Of a DNA stretch of 24,572 nucleotides, positions 16,554-23,783 are shown one piece after another. This stretch comes from Caribbeanibacter sp964518305 (GTDB taxonomy: Bacteria > Gemmatimonadota > Gemmatimonadetes > Palauibacterales > Palauibacteraceae). The notes beneath the pieces were generated by a model. The model saw only the letters and a program-made list of their open reading frames with translations. It was not told the origin of the DNA and did not search any database. The translations under genes were made by a program, and so were the position numbers. The DNA lies in NCBI GenBank assembly GCA_964518305.1, contig CAZFDK010000040.1, positions 1 to 24,572 of the forward strand. Reading direction: 5' to 3'. Positions within the stretch are counted from its first letter, which is position 1. Every line of letters begins with the position of its first letter.

Positions 16554-17919
16554 GAGCGGGGGGGAGGGAGCGACACCGGCGCCGGGAGCCGCGGTCGGCC
16601 TCGCCCTGCTCCTCGCGGCCTGCGGGATGGCCTGGGCCTGCGCCCGGCCCGGTCAGCCCCCCGGGGCTCTCGAGGAGACGGAGCCGCCGGGAATCCGGAG
16701 TCTCACTCCGGCTCGGGACACCGTCGTGGTGGAGCTGTCGGGCCGGGCCACGGTCCGGTTCGACGAGCCGATCTCCGGCGGGTCGAGTCTCGAGCGGCAG
16801 CTCGTGGCGTCTCCCGCCTACCCGTACAGCGTGAACGTCGGGCACTCCGAAATCAGCATTGGGCCGGAGGGCGGGTGGCGCGCGGGCGCCGTCTACGTGC
16901 TGGAGCTTCCCGCCGGCATCTCCGATCTGCTGAACAATTCCCGGGAGGAGCCCATCCGAATGGTGTTCTCCACTGGCCCTCCCATCGTGCCGACCCGGAT
17001 CAGCGCCCGGCTGTTCGACCGGGTGACGGGGGAGGAGCGGACCGAGGGTCGGGTCCTGTTCGTGCGGGCCCGGGACAACGGTGCGGGCGGGGACGGAGGC
17101 GCCGTGTTCGCGGTCGGCGACTCCGTGGCCAGCGCCGAGGACACGGTGCCGTACACGGCCGTGGCCGACACCGGCGCCGTCTACGTCCTGGAGCACGTCC
17201 CGCCGGGCGACTACTGGGCCTTCGGCTTCGTCGACCGGAACCGCAACCGGCGCCTGGATCGCGGGCTCGAGCCCCACGACAGCGCCAGGGTCACCCTGGA
17301 CTCCGACTCGGCGGAGGCCGCGGTCCGCCTGTTCACCCTGGAGCCGGACAGCACCGCCCCCGTCCTGGGACGGGTCGAGACACCGGACAGCACCACGCTC
17401 CGGCTCGGATTCGACGACCACCTGGACATCGGCCGGACGCCGGAGCGGATCCTGGTGCGGCGCCAGGGAGACGACGACAGCCTTCCGCTGCGCCAGGTGC
17501 GCGTCCTGGCGGCGGCCGACACGGTTCCGGCGGACACGGCCGCCGCAGATACGGCTGTCGCGGTTACGGACTCGGTCGCGCCGGACAGCGTCGCGGTGCC
17601 CGAGCGCGAGGCCTCGGACTCGGCGGCGGCCGACACCGTCGAGACCCCGGAAGAGGAGATGCCGCCCCGCCCGACCCGAATCCTCCGGGTGCGTCTCGGT
17701 GAGGCGATGAGCGTGGGCGACACCTACCGGGTTCGCCTGAGGGGCGTCGCCAACGTCTGGGGGCTCACCGCCGACGCCGACACGAGCGTCNNNNNNNNNN
17801 NNNNNNNNNNNNNNNNNNNNNNNNNNNNNNNNNNNNNNNNNNNNNNNNNNNNNNNNNNNNNNNNNNNNNNNNNNNNNNNNNNNNNNNNNNCCGCCGACAC
17901 CGCCACGGGGCTACCGTGA
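16531..17919 (+). CDS. Ig-like-domain lipoprotein, interrupted by an assembly gap
   Basis: Predicted lipoprotein of unknown function. The signal peptide GLALLLAAC has a lipobox Cys at residue 31; a second possible one is WAC a few residues later. The segment from about 50 to 155 (IRSLTPARDTVVVELSGRATVRFDEPI to MVFSTGPPI) resembles the bacterial SbsA/Big_5 Ig-like domain. A middle part with DRNRNRRLDRGLEP resembles calcium-loop-like repeats in similar proteins. A tract at about 325-375 is made of Asp, Thr, Ala, Ser and Val (many ADT units), followed by a further strand-rich part cut by 100 N. After the gap only ADTATGLP and the stop remain; they are in frame if the gap is exactly 100, which is not known. 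GTG at 16531, after GGAGAAGCGGA, is the only plausible start and overlaps valS. Its stop overlaps the selA start. Confidence 0.75.
   Translation: MRWSEATESGGEGATPAPGAAVGLALLLAACGMAWACARPGQPPGALEETEPPGIRSLTPARDTVVVELSGRATVRFDEPISGGSSLERQLVASPAYPYSVNVGHSEISIGPEGGWRAGAVYVLELPAGISDLLNNSREEPIRMVFSTGPPIVPTRISARLFDRVTGEERTEGRVLFVRARDNGAGGDGGAVFAVGDSVASAEDTVPYTAVADTGAVYVLEHVPPGDYWAFGFVDRNRNRRLDRGLEPHDSARVTLDSDSAEAAVRLFTLEPDSTAPVLGRVETPDSTTLRLGFDDHLDIGRTPERILVRRQGDDDSLPLRQVRVLAAADTVPADTAAADTAVAVTDSVAPDSVAVPEREASDSAAADTVETPEEEMPPRPTRILRVRLGEAMSVGDTYRVRLRGVANVWGLTADADTSVXXXXXXXXXXXXXXXXXXXXXXXXXXXXXXXXXXADTATGLP
17791..17890. other. Assembly gap of 100 N
   Basis: Exactly 100 N, the conventional size for a gap of unknown length. 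It falls in the 3' part of the Ig-like lipoprotein gene, just after a repetitive Asp/Thr/Ala-coding tract. Further sequence, even whole genes, could be missing between this gene and selA. Confidence 0.97.
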
Positions 17920-19397
17920 GCCGCCCCGGTGCGAGGGATCCGCGCCGGGCGCTCCCGGCAGTGGATCGGTTGCTGGACTCCGACCCGGCCGCGGACTGGA
18001 TCTCGCGGTGGGGCAGGGAGGCGGTGACCGCAGCCCTGCGCCGGGCCGTCGACGACGAGCGGCGACGCCTGGCCGGGACGGGAGAGGGGGGCTCGTCCAC
18101 CGCCGACGGGTCGCCGTCGGAGGAGCGGCTCCGGCGGCGCGTGCTGGAGGAGGCCCGACGCCGCCTGGAGGAGGCCGCGCGCCCCTCGCTCCGGCCCGTC
18201 CTCAACGGAACCGGAATCGTCCTCCATACGAACCTGGGGCGGGCTCCGCTGGCCCCGGGAGCGAGCCGCGCCGTCCGGGAGGTGGCCGGGGGCTACTCGA
18301 ATCTGGAGTACGACCTGGAGGAGGGCCGTCGCGACAGCCGGTACGCTCACTGCGCCGACCTCCTGGCGGAGCTGGCCGGGACGGAGTCCGCTCTGGTGGT
18401 GAACAACAATGCGGCGGCGTTGGCACTGACCGTCCAGGGGCTCGCGAGGGACCGCGAGGTGGTGGTCGCTCGCGGCGAGCTTGTGGAGATCGGTGGCTCC
18501 TTTCGCCTGCCGGACGTGGTGGAGAGCGCCGGTGGGCGCCTTCGGGAAGTGGGCACCACCAATCGGACACGGCGGGAGGACTACGGCCGGGTGCTGGGCC
18601 CGGAGACCGGGATGATCCTCAAGGTCCACCCGTCCAATTACAGGGTGGAGGGATTCACACAGGAGACGGAGCTGGAGGACCTTGTGCGCCTGGGCGGGAG
18701 GGCCGGCGTCCCCGTGGTCCACGACCTGGGATCGGGGCTCCTGCGCCCCGAGCTGATGGAGGCCTACCCACCGGAGCCCACGCCCTCGGAGTCGGCGGAG
18801 GTCGGTGTGGACGTGGCGACCTGGAGCGGTGACAAGCTCCTGGGCGGTCCCCAGGCGGGAATCCTGACGGGACGGCGAGAGGCCCTCGACCGGTTGCGTG
18901 GCGATCCGCTCCTCCGCGCGCTGCGGGTGGACAAGATGACACTGGCCGCCCTGGAGACCACGCTCCGACGCTACCGGGAGGGGCAGGGGGCGGAGCTCCC
19001 GGCCCTTCGCGCGCTCCGGGAGTCAAGGGACTCCGTGGAGGAGCGGGCTCGGGAGGCGCGGGACGCGGTGGAGGTACCGACCGGCGCGGATATCTCCGTG
19101 GCGGCCACCACGGCCCGGGTCGGAGGGGGAGCGTACCCGGAGCATCCCGTGCCGTCGGCGGGCTGGCGGGTCGAGGGCGTCTCCGCGGAGGCGGTGGCGT
19201 CGGCCTGTCGCCGCGGGGATCCGCCCCTTGTGGGACGGGTCGCCGACGGGGCCTTCTGGATCGACGTGCGTACCCTGCTTCCGGGGCAGGAGCGGGTGGC
19301 AGCGCGGGTTCTCTCCGACGCCCTGCGGTCGGAGACGGGCAGAGGCGACGGTGACATGGATCGGCACCGCGCCGGGCCGGACGGGGAGGGGGAGTGA
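17916..19397 (+). CDS. selA: L-seryl-tRNA(Sec) selenium transferase SelA
   Basis: PLP enzyme that converts seryl-tRNA(Sec) to selenocysteyl-tRNA(Sec) using selenophosphate. The N-terminal domain (ALPAVDRLL at 12-20), missing from SelA-like archaeal proteins, is present, followed by PVLNGTGIVLHTNLGRAPL, YSNLEYDLEEGRRDSRY, ALVVNNNAAALAL, VGTTNRTRREDY, VHPSNYRVEGF, VVHDLGSGLL and the PLP lysine K307 in WSGDKLLGGPQAG. All of these are hallmark SelA stretches. The 493 residues exceed the usual 460 or so through a Gly/Ser/Asp loop near residue 55 and a charged tail. GTG at 17916 overlaps the previous stop (GTGA), and its own stop overlaps the next GTG. SelB, SelD and tRNA(Sec), needed for selenocysteine use, are not in the window, and I noticed no gene with an internal in-frame TGA. 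Confidence 0.96.
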   Translation: MSRPGARDPRRALPAVDRLLDSDPAADWISRWGREAVTAALRRAVDDERRRLAGTGEGGSSTADGSPSEERLRRRVLEEARRRLEEAARPSLRPVLNGTGIVLHTNLGRAPLAPGASRAVREVAGGYSNLEYDLEEGRRDSRYAHCADLLAELAGTESALVVNNNAAALALTVQGLARDREVVVARGELVEIGGSFRLPDVVESAGGRLREVGTTNRTRREDYGRVLGPETGMILKVHPSNYRVEGFTQETELEDLVRLGGRAGVPVVHDLGSGLLRPELMEAYPPEPTPSESAEVGVDVATWSGDKLLGGPQAGILTGRREALDRLRGDPLLRALRVDKMTLAALETTLRRYREGQGAELPALRALRESRDSVEERAREARDAVEVPTGADISVAATTARVGGGAYPEHPVPSAGWRVEGVSAEAVASACRRGDPPLVGRVADGAFWIDVRTLLPGQERVAARVLSDALRSETGRGDGDMDRHRAGPDGEGE

Positions 19398-19993
19398 GCG
19401 CCGCGGACACGGAGTCGGGCGGGGAGCTCGCTCGGTTCTCCGCCGCGTTCCTGGACCGCGACGGGACGCTGATCCGCGACACCGGCTATCCCTCAGACCC
19501 CGGGGAGGTCGAGCTCCTTCCTGGCGCCGCCCGGGCCGTGCGGGCGCTCAACCGGGCCGGGGTCCCGGTGGTGGTGGTGACCAACCAGTCCGGGATCGGC
19601 CGCGGACTCCTCACACCGGAGGAGCATTGTGCCGTCCGGGAGGAACTCCGCCACCGCCTGGACCTGGCCGGGGCCCGGATCGACCTGTGGCTACACTGTC
19701 CTCACGTGCCGGATGCGGGCTGCGGCTGCCGGAAGCCTGCCCTCGGCATGCACCGCGAGGCGGCAGGGGCGCTGGAGATCGACCTCGGGCGCGCCCTGTA
19801 CGCCGGGGACCGGAGGACCGACGTGGAGCCCGCGGCGCACACCGGAGGAACGGGGCTCTTCCTGCGTGGCGGGGAAGCCTGCGGCGTCCCTTCCGGTGAT
19901 ACCGGCGACGCGGACCTGCCCGAGGAATACCGGACAGCGACGGACCTGTGGCGGGGGGTGGAGCAGTGGATCTCAGGGGAGAAGACACGATGA
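19394..19993 (+). CDS. gmhB: HAD-IIIA phosphatase, GmhB-like (heptose-1,7-bisphosphate 7-phosphatase)
   Basis: Predicted to remove the 7-phosphate from D-glycero-manno-heptose 1,7-bisphosphate in ADP-heptose synthesis for lipopolysaccharide. The 199 residues show the HAD signature FLDRDGTL with D21 and D23, VVVTNQSGIGRG, the GmhB-type zinc loop C102-H104...C110-C112, KPALGM and the acidic GDRRTDVEPA motif. The zinc loop and length match GmhB; the histidinol-phosphatase half of HisB is a close relative, so the substrate is not certain. No gmhA or hldE gene lies nearby, and the partners here are selA and purN. GTG at 19394 shares GTGA with the selA stop; the stop shares ATGA with purN. Confidence 0.87.
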   Translation: MSAADTESGGELARFSAAFLDRDGTLIRDTGYPSDPGEVELLPGAARAVRALNRAGVPVVVVTNQSGIGRGLLTPEEHCAVREELRHRLDLAGARIDLWLHCPHVPDAGCGCRKPALGMHREAAGALEIDLGRALYAGDRRTDVEPAAHTGGTGLFLRGGEACGVPSGDTGDADLPEEYRTATDLWRGVEQWISGEKTR

Positions 19994-20757
19994 GCGACGA
20001 GACGAGAGTGGCGGTGCTGGCCTCCGGCGGCGGGACGAACTTCCAGGCGCTGATCGATCGCCTTCATCGTCCCGAACACGAGCCGGTGAGCCTGGTACGT
20101 CTCCTGGCCGGGAGCCCGGGCATCGGGGCCCAGGAGCGGGCCCGTTCGGCCGGAATCCCGACGGCCGCCTTCGACCCTTCGTCCGGCGGCGGGGAAGGCG
20201 GCGACGGACCGTCGGAGCACGAGGCGTGGCTCGACAGGGAGCTGGCCCGCGCGGAGCCGGATCTGGTGACGTTGGCCGGATATCTGCGTCTGATTCCGGC
20301 CTCGGTGGTCGGCCGCTACCGGGGACGCATGATCAACCTTCACCCTGCCCTCCTCCCGACCTTCGGGGGCGACGGAATGTACGGCCACCGGGTGCACGAG
20401 GCCGTCGTGGAGAGCGGCGTCCGGGTGACCGGCCCCACCGTCCACTTCGTGAACGAGGAGTACGACGAGGGGGCGATCATCGCCCAGTGGCCCGTGCCCG
20501 TCCACGTCGGGGACTCGCCGGACGATGTGGCGGAACGAGTCCTGGGGGTTGAGCATCGACTGCTGCCGGCGGTGGTGCGCGCCTTCGCCGCCGACGCGTT
20601 CCGGCTGACCGAAGACGGCCGCTGCCGCTGGGAGCGATCGTGGTTCGGCGGCGACGCGTTCCGGATCGTGACCGCGGCGGACGACGGCGTCGGGGACGAG
20701 CGCCCGGCGTCGGCCTGGATGGACAGGCTCGCTTCAGAGCAGACAGAGAAGGAGTAG
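19990..20757 (+). CDS. purN: Phosphoribosylglycinamide formyltransferase PurN
   Basis: Transfers the formyl group of 10-formyl-THF to GAR, the third step of purine synthesis. Visible are VLASGGGTNFQALID, the catalytic N116 and H118 in INLHPALLP, GDGMYGHRVHEAV, and D159 in VNEEYDEGAIIAQ. At 255 residues it is longer than the usual 190-215: there is a Gly-rich insertion near residue 62-73 and a C-terminal extension (after about 205) with RWERSWFGGDAFRIV. ATG at 19990, preceded by GGGGAG, overlaps the gmhB stop; the frame is open upstream but only inside gmhB. The purH start follows its TAG directly, so the two purine enzymes that use formyl-THF are made from one message. Confidence 0.96.
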   Translation: MSDETRVAVLASGGGTNFQALIDRLHRPEHEPVSLVRLLAGSPGIGAQERARSAGIPTAAFDPSSGGGEGGDGPSEHEAWLDRELARAEPDLVTLAGYLRLIPASVVGRYRGRMINLHPALLPTFGGDGMYGHRVHEAVVESGVRVTGPTVHFVNEEYDEGAIIAQWPVPVHVGDSPDDVAERVLGVEHRLLPAVVRAFAADAFRLTEDGRCRWERSWFGGDAFRIVTAADDGVGDERPASAWMDRLASEQTEKE

Positions 20758-22365
20758 ATGCCCCGCATGCCCAACGCGTTGCTGAGCGTCTCCGACAAGA
20801 GCGACCTCGAGGACTTCGCCCGCGGCCTCGTGGACGGGGGATGGCGTGTGATCTCCACCGGAGGCACGGCCCAGGCGCTGGATCAGGCCGGCATTCCGGT
20901 GGAGTCCATCCGCGACTGGACGGGCTTCCCGGAGATCATGGGCGGCCGCGTCAAGACGCTGCACCCGGCGGTGCACGCCGGGCTCCTGGCCCGACGGTCG
21001 GTGGCCTCGGACATGGACGAGCTGGAGAAGCAGGGCTTCGATCCCATCGATCTGGTGGCGGTAAACCTCTACCCGTTCCGGGAGACGATCGCCCGACCCG
21101 AGGTGGCCCTGGCGGAGGCCATGGAGCAGGTGGACATCGGCGGACCGACGATGCTCCGGGCGGCGGCCAAGAACCACTCCTTCGTGTGGCCCGTCTGCGA
21201 CCCGGACGACTACGACCTGGTGCTCGAGGCGCTGGACGAGGAGCAGGAGAGCGGCGAGCTCCGTCGGGAACTGGCCAGCAAGGTTTTCCGGCACACGGCC
21301 ACCTACGACGCTGCGGTGGGCGGATACCTGGACCGGGAGCGCACGGGGGAGGACGGGGACGGCGAGCTCCCGGACGAGACCCTGTGGTCGCTGAGCCGGC
21401 ACCGCGAGCTCCGCTACGGTGAGAATCCGGACCAGGAGGCGGCCCTCTACCGCTCCGCGTCCCGCGAGCCCTTCGGGATCCCGGCCCTCGAGCAGCACCA
21501 GGGCCGCGAGCTCTCCTACAACAACCTGCAGGACCTGGACGCCGCGCTGCGGGCGGTGGCACCCTTCGCCGACGGCGACCGGCCGGCCTGCGCCATCATG
21601 AAGCACCTCACCCCGTGCGGCATCGCGGTCGGTCGGTCCGCGGCGGACGCCTACGAGAAGGCGCTGGCGTCGGACCCGATGTCTGCGTACGGCTCGGTCA
21701 TCGCCTTCACGGAGCCGGTGACGGAGGCGGCCGCGGAGGCTATCAGCGAGCTCTTCGTGGAGTGCGTGGTGGCACCGGGCTACGCCTCTGCGGCGCTTCG
21801 GATCCTGCGAGACCGAGAGAAACTGCGCGTGCTGGAACCCGGCGGAGAGCGGGAACTGCATGCCCCGGCCGGACACGTGAGTCCGGGCCTGGAGGCGCGG
21901 GGGGTGGAGGGCGGAATCCTGGTCCAGACCCCGGCGGAGCCCGCCGTTCCCGACCGGCTTCGTGAGGCGGACGGCGTGCGAGTCGCTTCCAAGCGCCAGC
22001 CCGACGACGACGAGTGGGAGAACCTGGCTTTCGCGTGGGCCGCCGCGCAGTCGGTGAAGTCCAACGCCATCCTCCTGGCCCGCGATCGGGCCAGCGTGGG
22101 AATCGGGGCGGGACAGATGAGCCGCGTGGACGCGGTGAAGATCGCAATCCGGAAAACCCGCCAGCACGACCACGAGACGGAGGGGACCGTCCTCGCGTCG
22201 GACGCTTTCTTCCCGTTCCGGGACGGCGTCGACGCGGCTGCGGAGGCCGGCGTGCGGGCCGTGATCCAGCCCGGCGGCTCGATACGCGACGAGGAAGTCG
22301 TGGAGGCCGCCGACGACCACGGCATGGCCATGGTGCTGACGGGGCGCCGGGTCTTCCGGCACTGA
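20758..22365 (+). CDS. purH: Bifunctional AICAR transformylase / IMP cyclohydrolase PurH
   Basis: Catalyses the last two steps to IMP. The N-terminal IMP cyclohydrolase (MGS-like) domain shows ALLSVSDKSDL, STGGTA, GGRVKTLHP and the DIGGPTMLRAAAKN stretch; the C-terminal AICAR transformylase domain shows RYGENPDQEAALY, K282 and H283 in MKHLTPCG, SDPMSAYGSVIA, VKSNAI, GAGQMSRVDA, SDAFFPF (481-487) and the terminal QPGGSIRDEEV to VLTGRRVFRH. The usual Asn before PCG in KH-NPCG is Thr here, which also occurs in some homologues. At 535 residues the length is normal. ATG at 20758 directly follows the purN stop, with AAGGAG 3 bases before it, inside purN. It ends the long valS-purH unit; no clear terminator follows. 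Confidence 0.98.
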   Translation: MPRMPNALLSVSDKSDLEDFARGLVDGGWRVISTGGTAQALDQAGIPVESIRDWTGFPEIMGGRVKTLHPAVHAGLLARRSVASDMDELEKQGFDPIDLVAVNLYPFRETIARPEVALAEAMEQVDIGGPTMLRAAAKNHSFVWPVCDPDDYDLVLEALDEEQESGELRRELASKVFRHTATYDAAVGGYLDRERTGEDGDGELPDETLWSLSRHRELRYGENPDQEAALYRSASREPFGIPALEQHQGRELSYNNLQDLDAALRAVAPFADGDRPACAIMKHLTPCGIAVGRSAADAYEKALASDPMSAYGSVIAFTEPVTEAAAEAISELFVECVVAPGYASAALRILRDREKLRVLEPGGERELHAPAGHVSPGLEARGVEGGILVQTPAEPAVPDRLREADGVRVASKRQPDDDEWENLAFAWAAAQSVKSNAILLARDRASVGIGAGQMSRVDAVKIAIRKTRQHDHETEGTVLASDAFFPFRDGVDAAAEAGVRAVIQPGGSIRDEEVVEAADDHGMAMVLTGRRVFRH

Positions 22366-22521
22366 TGCCGGATCGGGGGCTCTCGCGAGGGTACCCGTGC
22401 TCCGAAAGGTGACGGTGGAAAGATCACGTTTTAGGACGTAGGGGCGGGCCGTCAGGTACGTGTCACGCGGGGTGTTCCGAGCCATTCGTCCGGGCACGAT
22501 CCAGAGACGAGAACGGCTGTC

Positions 22522-22550
22522 TTGACGGTCCGGACGGGGACGTCTACTCT
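22522..22550 (+). promoter_or_regulatory. Sigma-70-type promoter of the cox genes
   Basis: TTGACG (22522-22527), 17 bases, TACTCT (22545-22550): five of six matches at -35, TA...T at -10 and ideal spacing. It lies in the 299-base region 22366-22664 between purH and coxB and would give a leader of about 108 bases. The rest of that region holds no gene or RNA that I recognise. Confidence 0.65.
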
Positions 22551-22664
22551 CCCGACTCTATCCGGCGCGAGACCGCGCCGTTCTCCCCAGGACGGTCCAC
22601 ACGGTTTCGTGCCAGGAGAGACTACAGGTCGCAGAGTCCACTCACCGATAGATTGGCTTCTCGG

Positions 22665-23690
22665 ATGGCTCGCATAGACCAGCGCGCGCTGAAGCGCGTC
22701 GGCCAGGGGGGCGCGCTTCTCGTCGTCCTCGCGCTGACGCTGACGGGTTGCGGACCGGAGGCCCAGTCGGCCCTGCTTCCGGCGTCGGACTTCGCCCAGT
22801 CCCTGCAGGACCTCTTCGCCAACATCTTCTGGTGGGCGGTGGGTGTCTTCGTCGTGGTGGAGGGGGCCCTCGTCTACGCCCTCATCAAATTTCGGGATCG
22901 CCCCGGAAACGACGAGGCGGCCCAATTCCACGGACATACTCTCCTGGAGATCGCCTGGACGCTGGCCCCGGCGCTCATCCTGGTGGCCATCTTCATCCCC
23001 ACTGCCCAGCTCATCTTCGAGGTCGACCAGGCGCCGGAGGACGCCGACGACGCGGTCAAGGTGCGGGTGGTCGGAAACCAGTGGTGGTGGCGCTTCGACT
23101 ACCCGGAGTTGGGTATCACCACCGCCAACGAGATGCATCTGCCGGTGGACAGGCAGGTGGAGCTCGAGCTCACGTCCAACGACGTGATCCACTCCTTCTG
23201 GGTGCCGCGGCTGGGCGGCAAGCGTGACGTCTTCCCGGCACGGAACACCTACCTATGGTTTACCCCCGACAGCACGGGCACGTACAGCGGGGCGTGCGCC
23301 GAGTTCTGCGGCACGTCCCACGCCCTGATGAAGAACCGGGTGGTGGTCCAGGACTCGGCAGATTTCCAGGAGTGGGTCGAGCGCCAGAAGGAGCCGGCGG
23401 AGGCACCGACGGACAGCCTGGCGCAGGCCGGACGCGACGTCTTCATGCGGGTATGCATCGCCTGCCACAAGGTGCGGGGGACGCCGGCGCAGTCGGAGAT
23501 CGGGCCCGAGTTGACGCACGTCGACAGCCGTCAGACGATCGTGGCGGGCATCATGGAGAACACGCCGGAGAACATGGCCCGGTGGCTGCGGAACCCGCAG
23601 CAGGTGAAGCCGGGCAACAAGATGCAGATCGCGCCACTGAGCGAAGACCAGATCGAGGCCCTGGTGGCCTACTTGGAGACCCTGGACTAG
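22665..23690 (+). CDS. coxB: Cytochrome c oxidase subunit II with fused cytochrome c (caa3-type)
   Basis: Takes electrons from cytochrome c or from its own haem into the CuA centre and passes them to subunit I. The 341 residues start with a lipoprotein-type signal (LALTLTGC), then two membrane helices (around FANIFWWAVGVFVVVEGALVY and TLAPALILVAIFIP), the aromatic GNQWWWRFDYPE strand, CuA ligands H176, C211, C215, H219 and M222 (CAEFCGTSHALM), and a C-terminal cytochrome c domain with CIACH (264-268) and a late Met ligand in NKMQIAPL. The fused haem domain marks the caa3 subtype. ATG at 22665 was chosen; TTG at 22653 in frame is an alternative, and neither has a strong ribosome site. coxA follows after 93 bases. 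Confidence 0.96.
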   Translation: MARIDQRALKRVGQGGALLVVLALTLTGCGPEAQSALLPASDFAQSLQDLFANIFWWAVGVFVVVEGALVYALIKFRDRPGNDEAAQFHGHTLLEIAWTLAPALILVAIFIPTAQLIFEVDQAPEDADDAVKVRVVGNQWWWRFDYPELGITTANEMHLPVDRQVELELTSNDVIHSFWVPRLGGKRDVFPARNTYLWFTPDSTGTYSGACAEFCGTSHALMKNRVVVQDSADFQEWVERQKEPAEAPTDSLAQAGRDVFMRVCIACHKVRGTPAQSEIGPELTHVDSRQTIVAGIMENTPENMARWLRNPQQVKPGNKMQIAPLSEDQIEALVAYLETLD

Positions 23691-23730
23691 GCGAGACCGG
23701 GAACCGGACGAGACGGCACGGACGACGGGC

Positions 23731-23753
23731 CGGAGGGGTAGGGCTCCCCTCCG
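23731..23753 (+). repeat. Hairpin between coxB and coxA
   Basis: CGGAGGGG (23731-23738), 7-base loop, CCCCTCCG (23746-23753): a perfect 8-base GC-rich stem. No T-run follows, so it is not a standard intrinsic terminator. It may protect the coxB end of the message or tune the amount of coxA relative to coxB. Confidence 0.55.
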
Positions 23754-23783
23754 ATTCTCACGAAGACACGACGCGAGGGAACG

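Noticed and set aside
22366..22664. tRNA or small RNA gene between purH and coxB
   Set aside because: No cloverleaf, TTCGA-type T-loop or terminator was found; a promoter explains the region.
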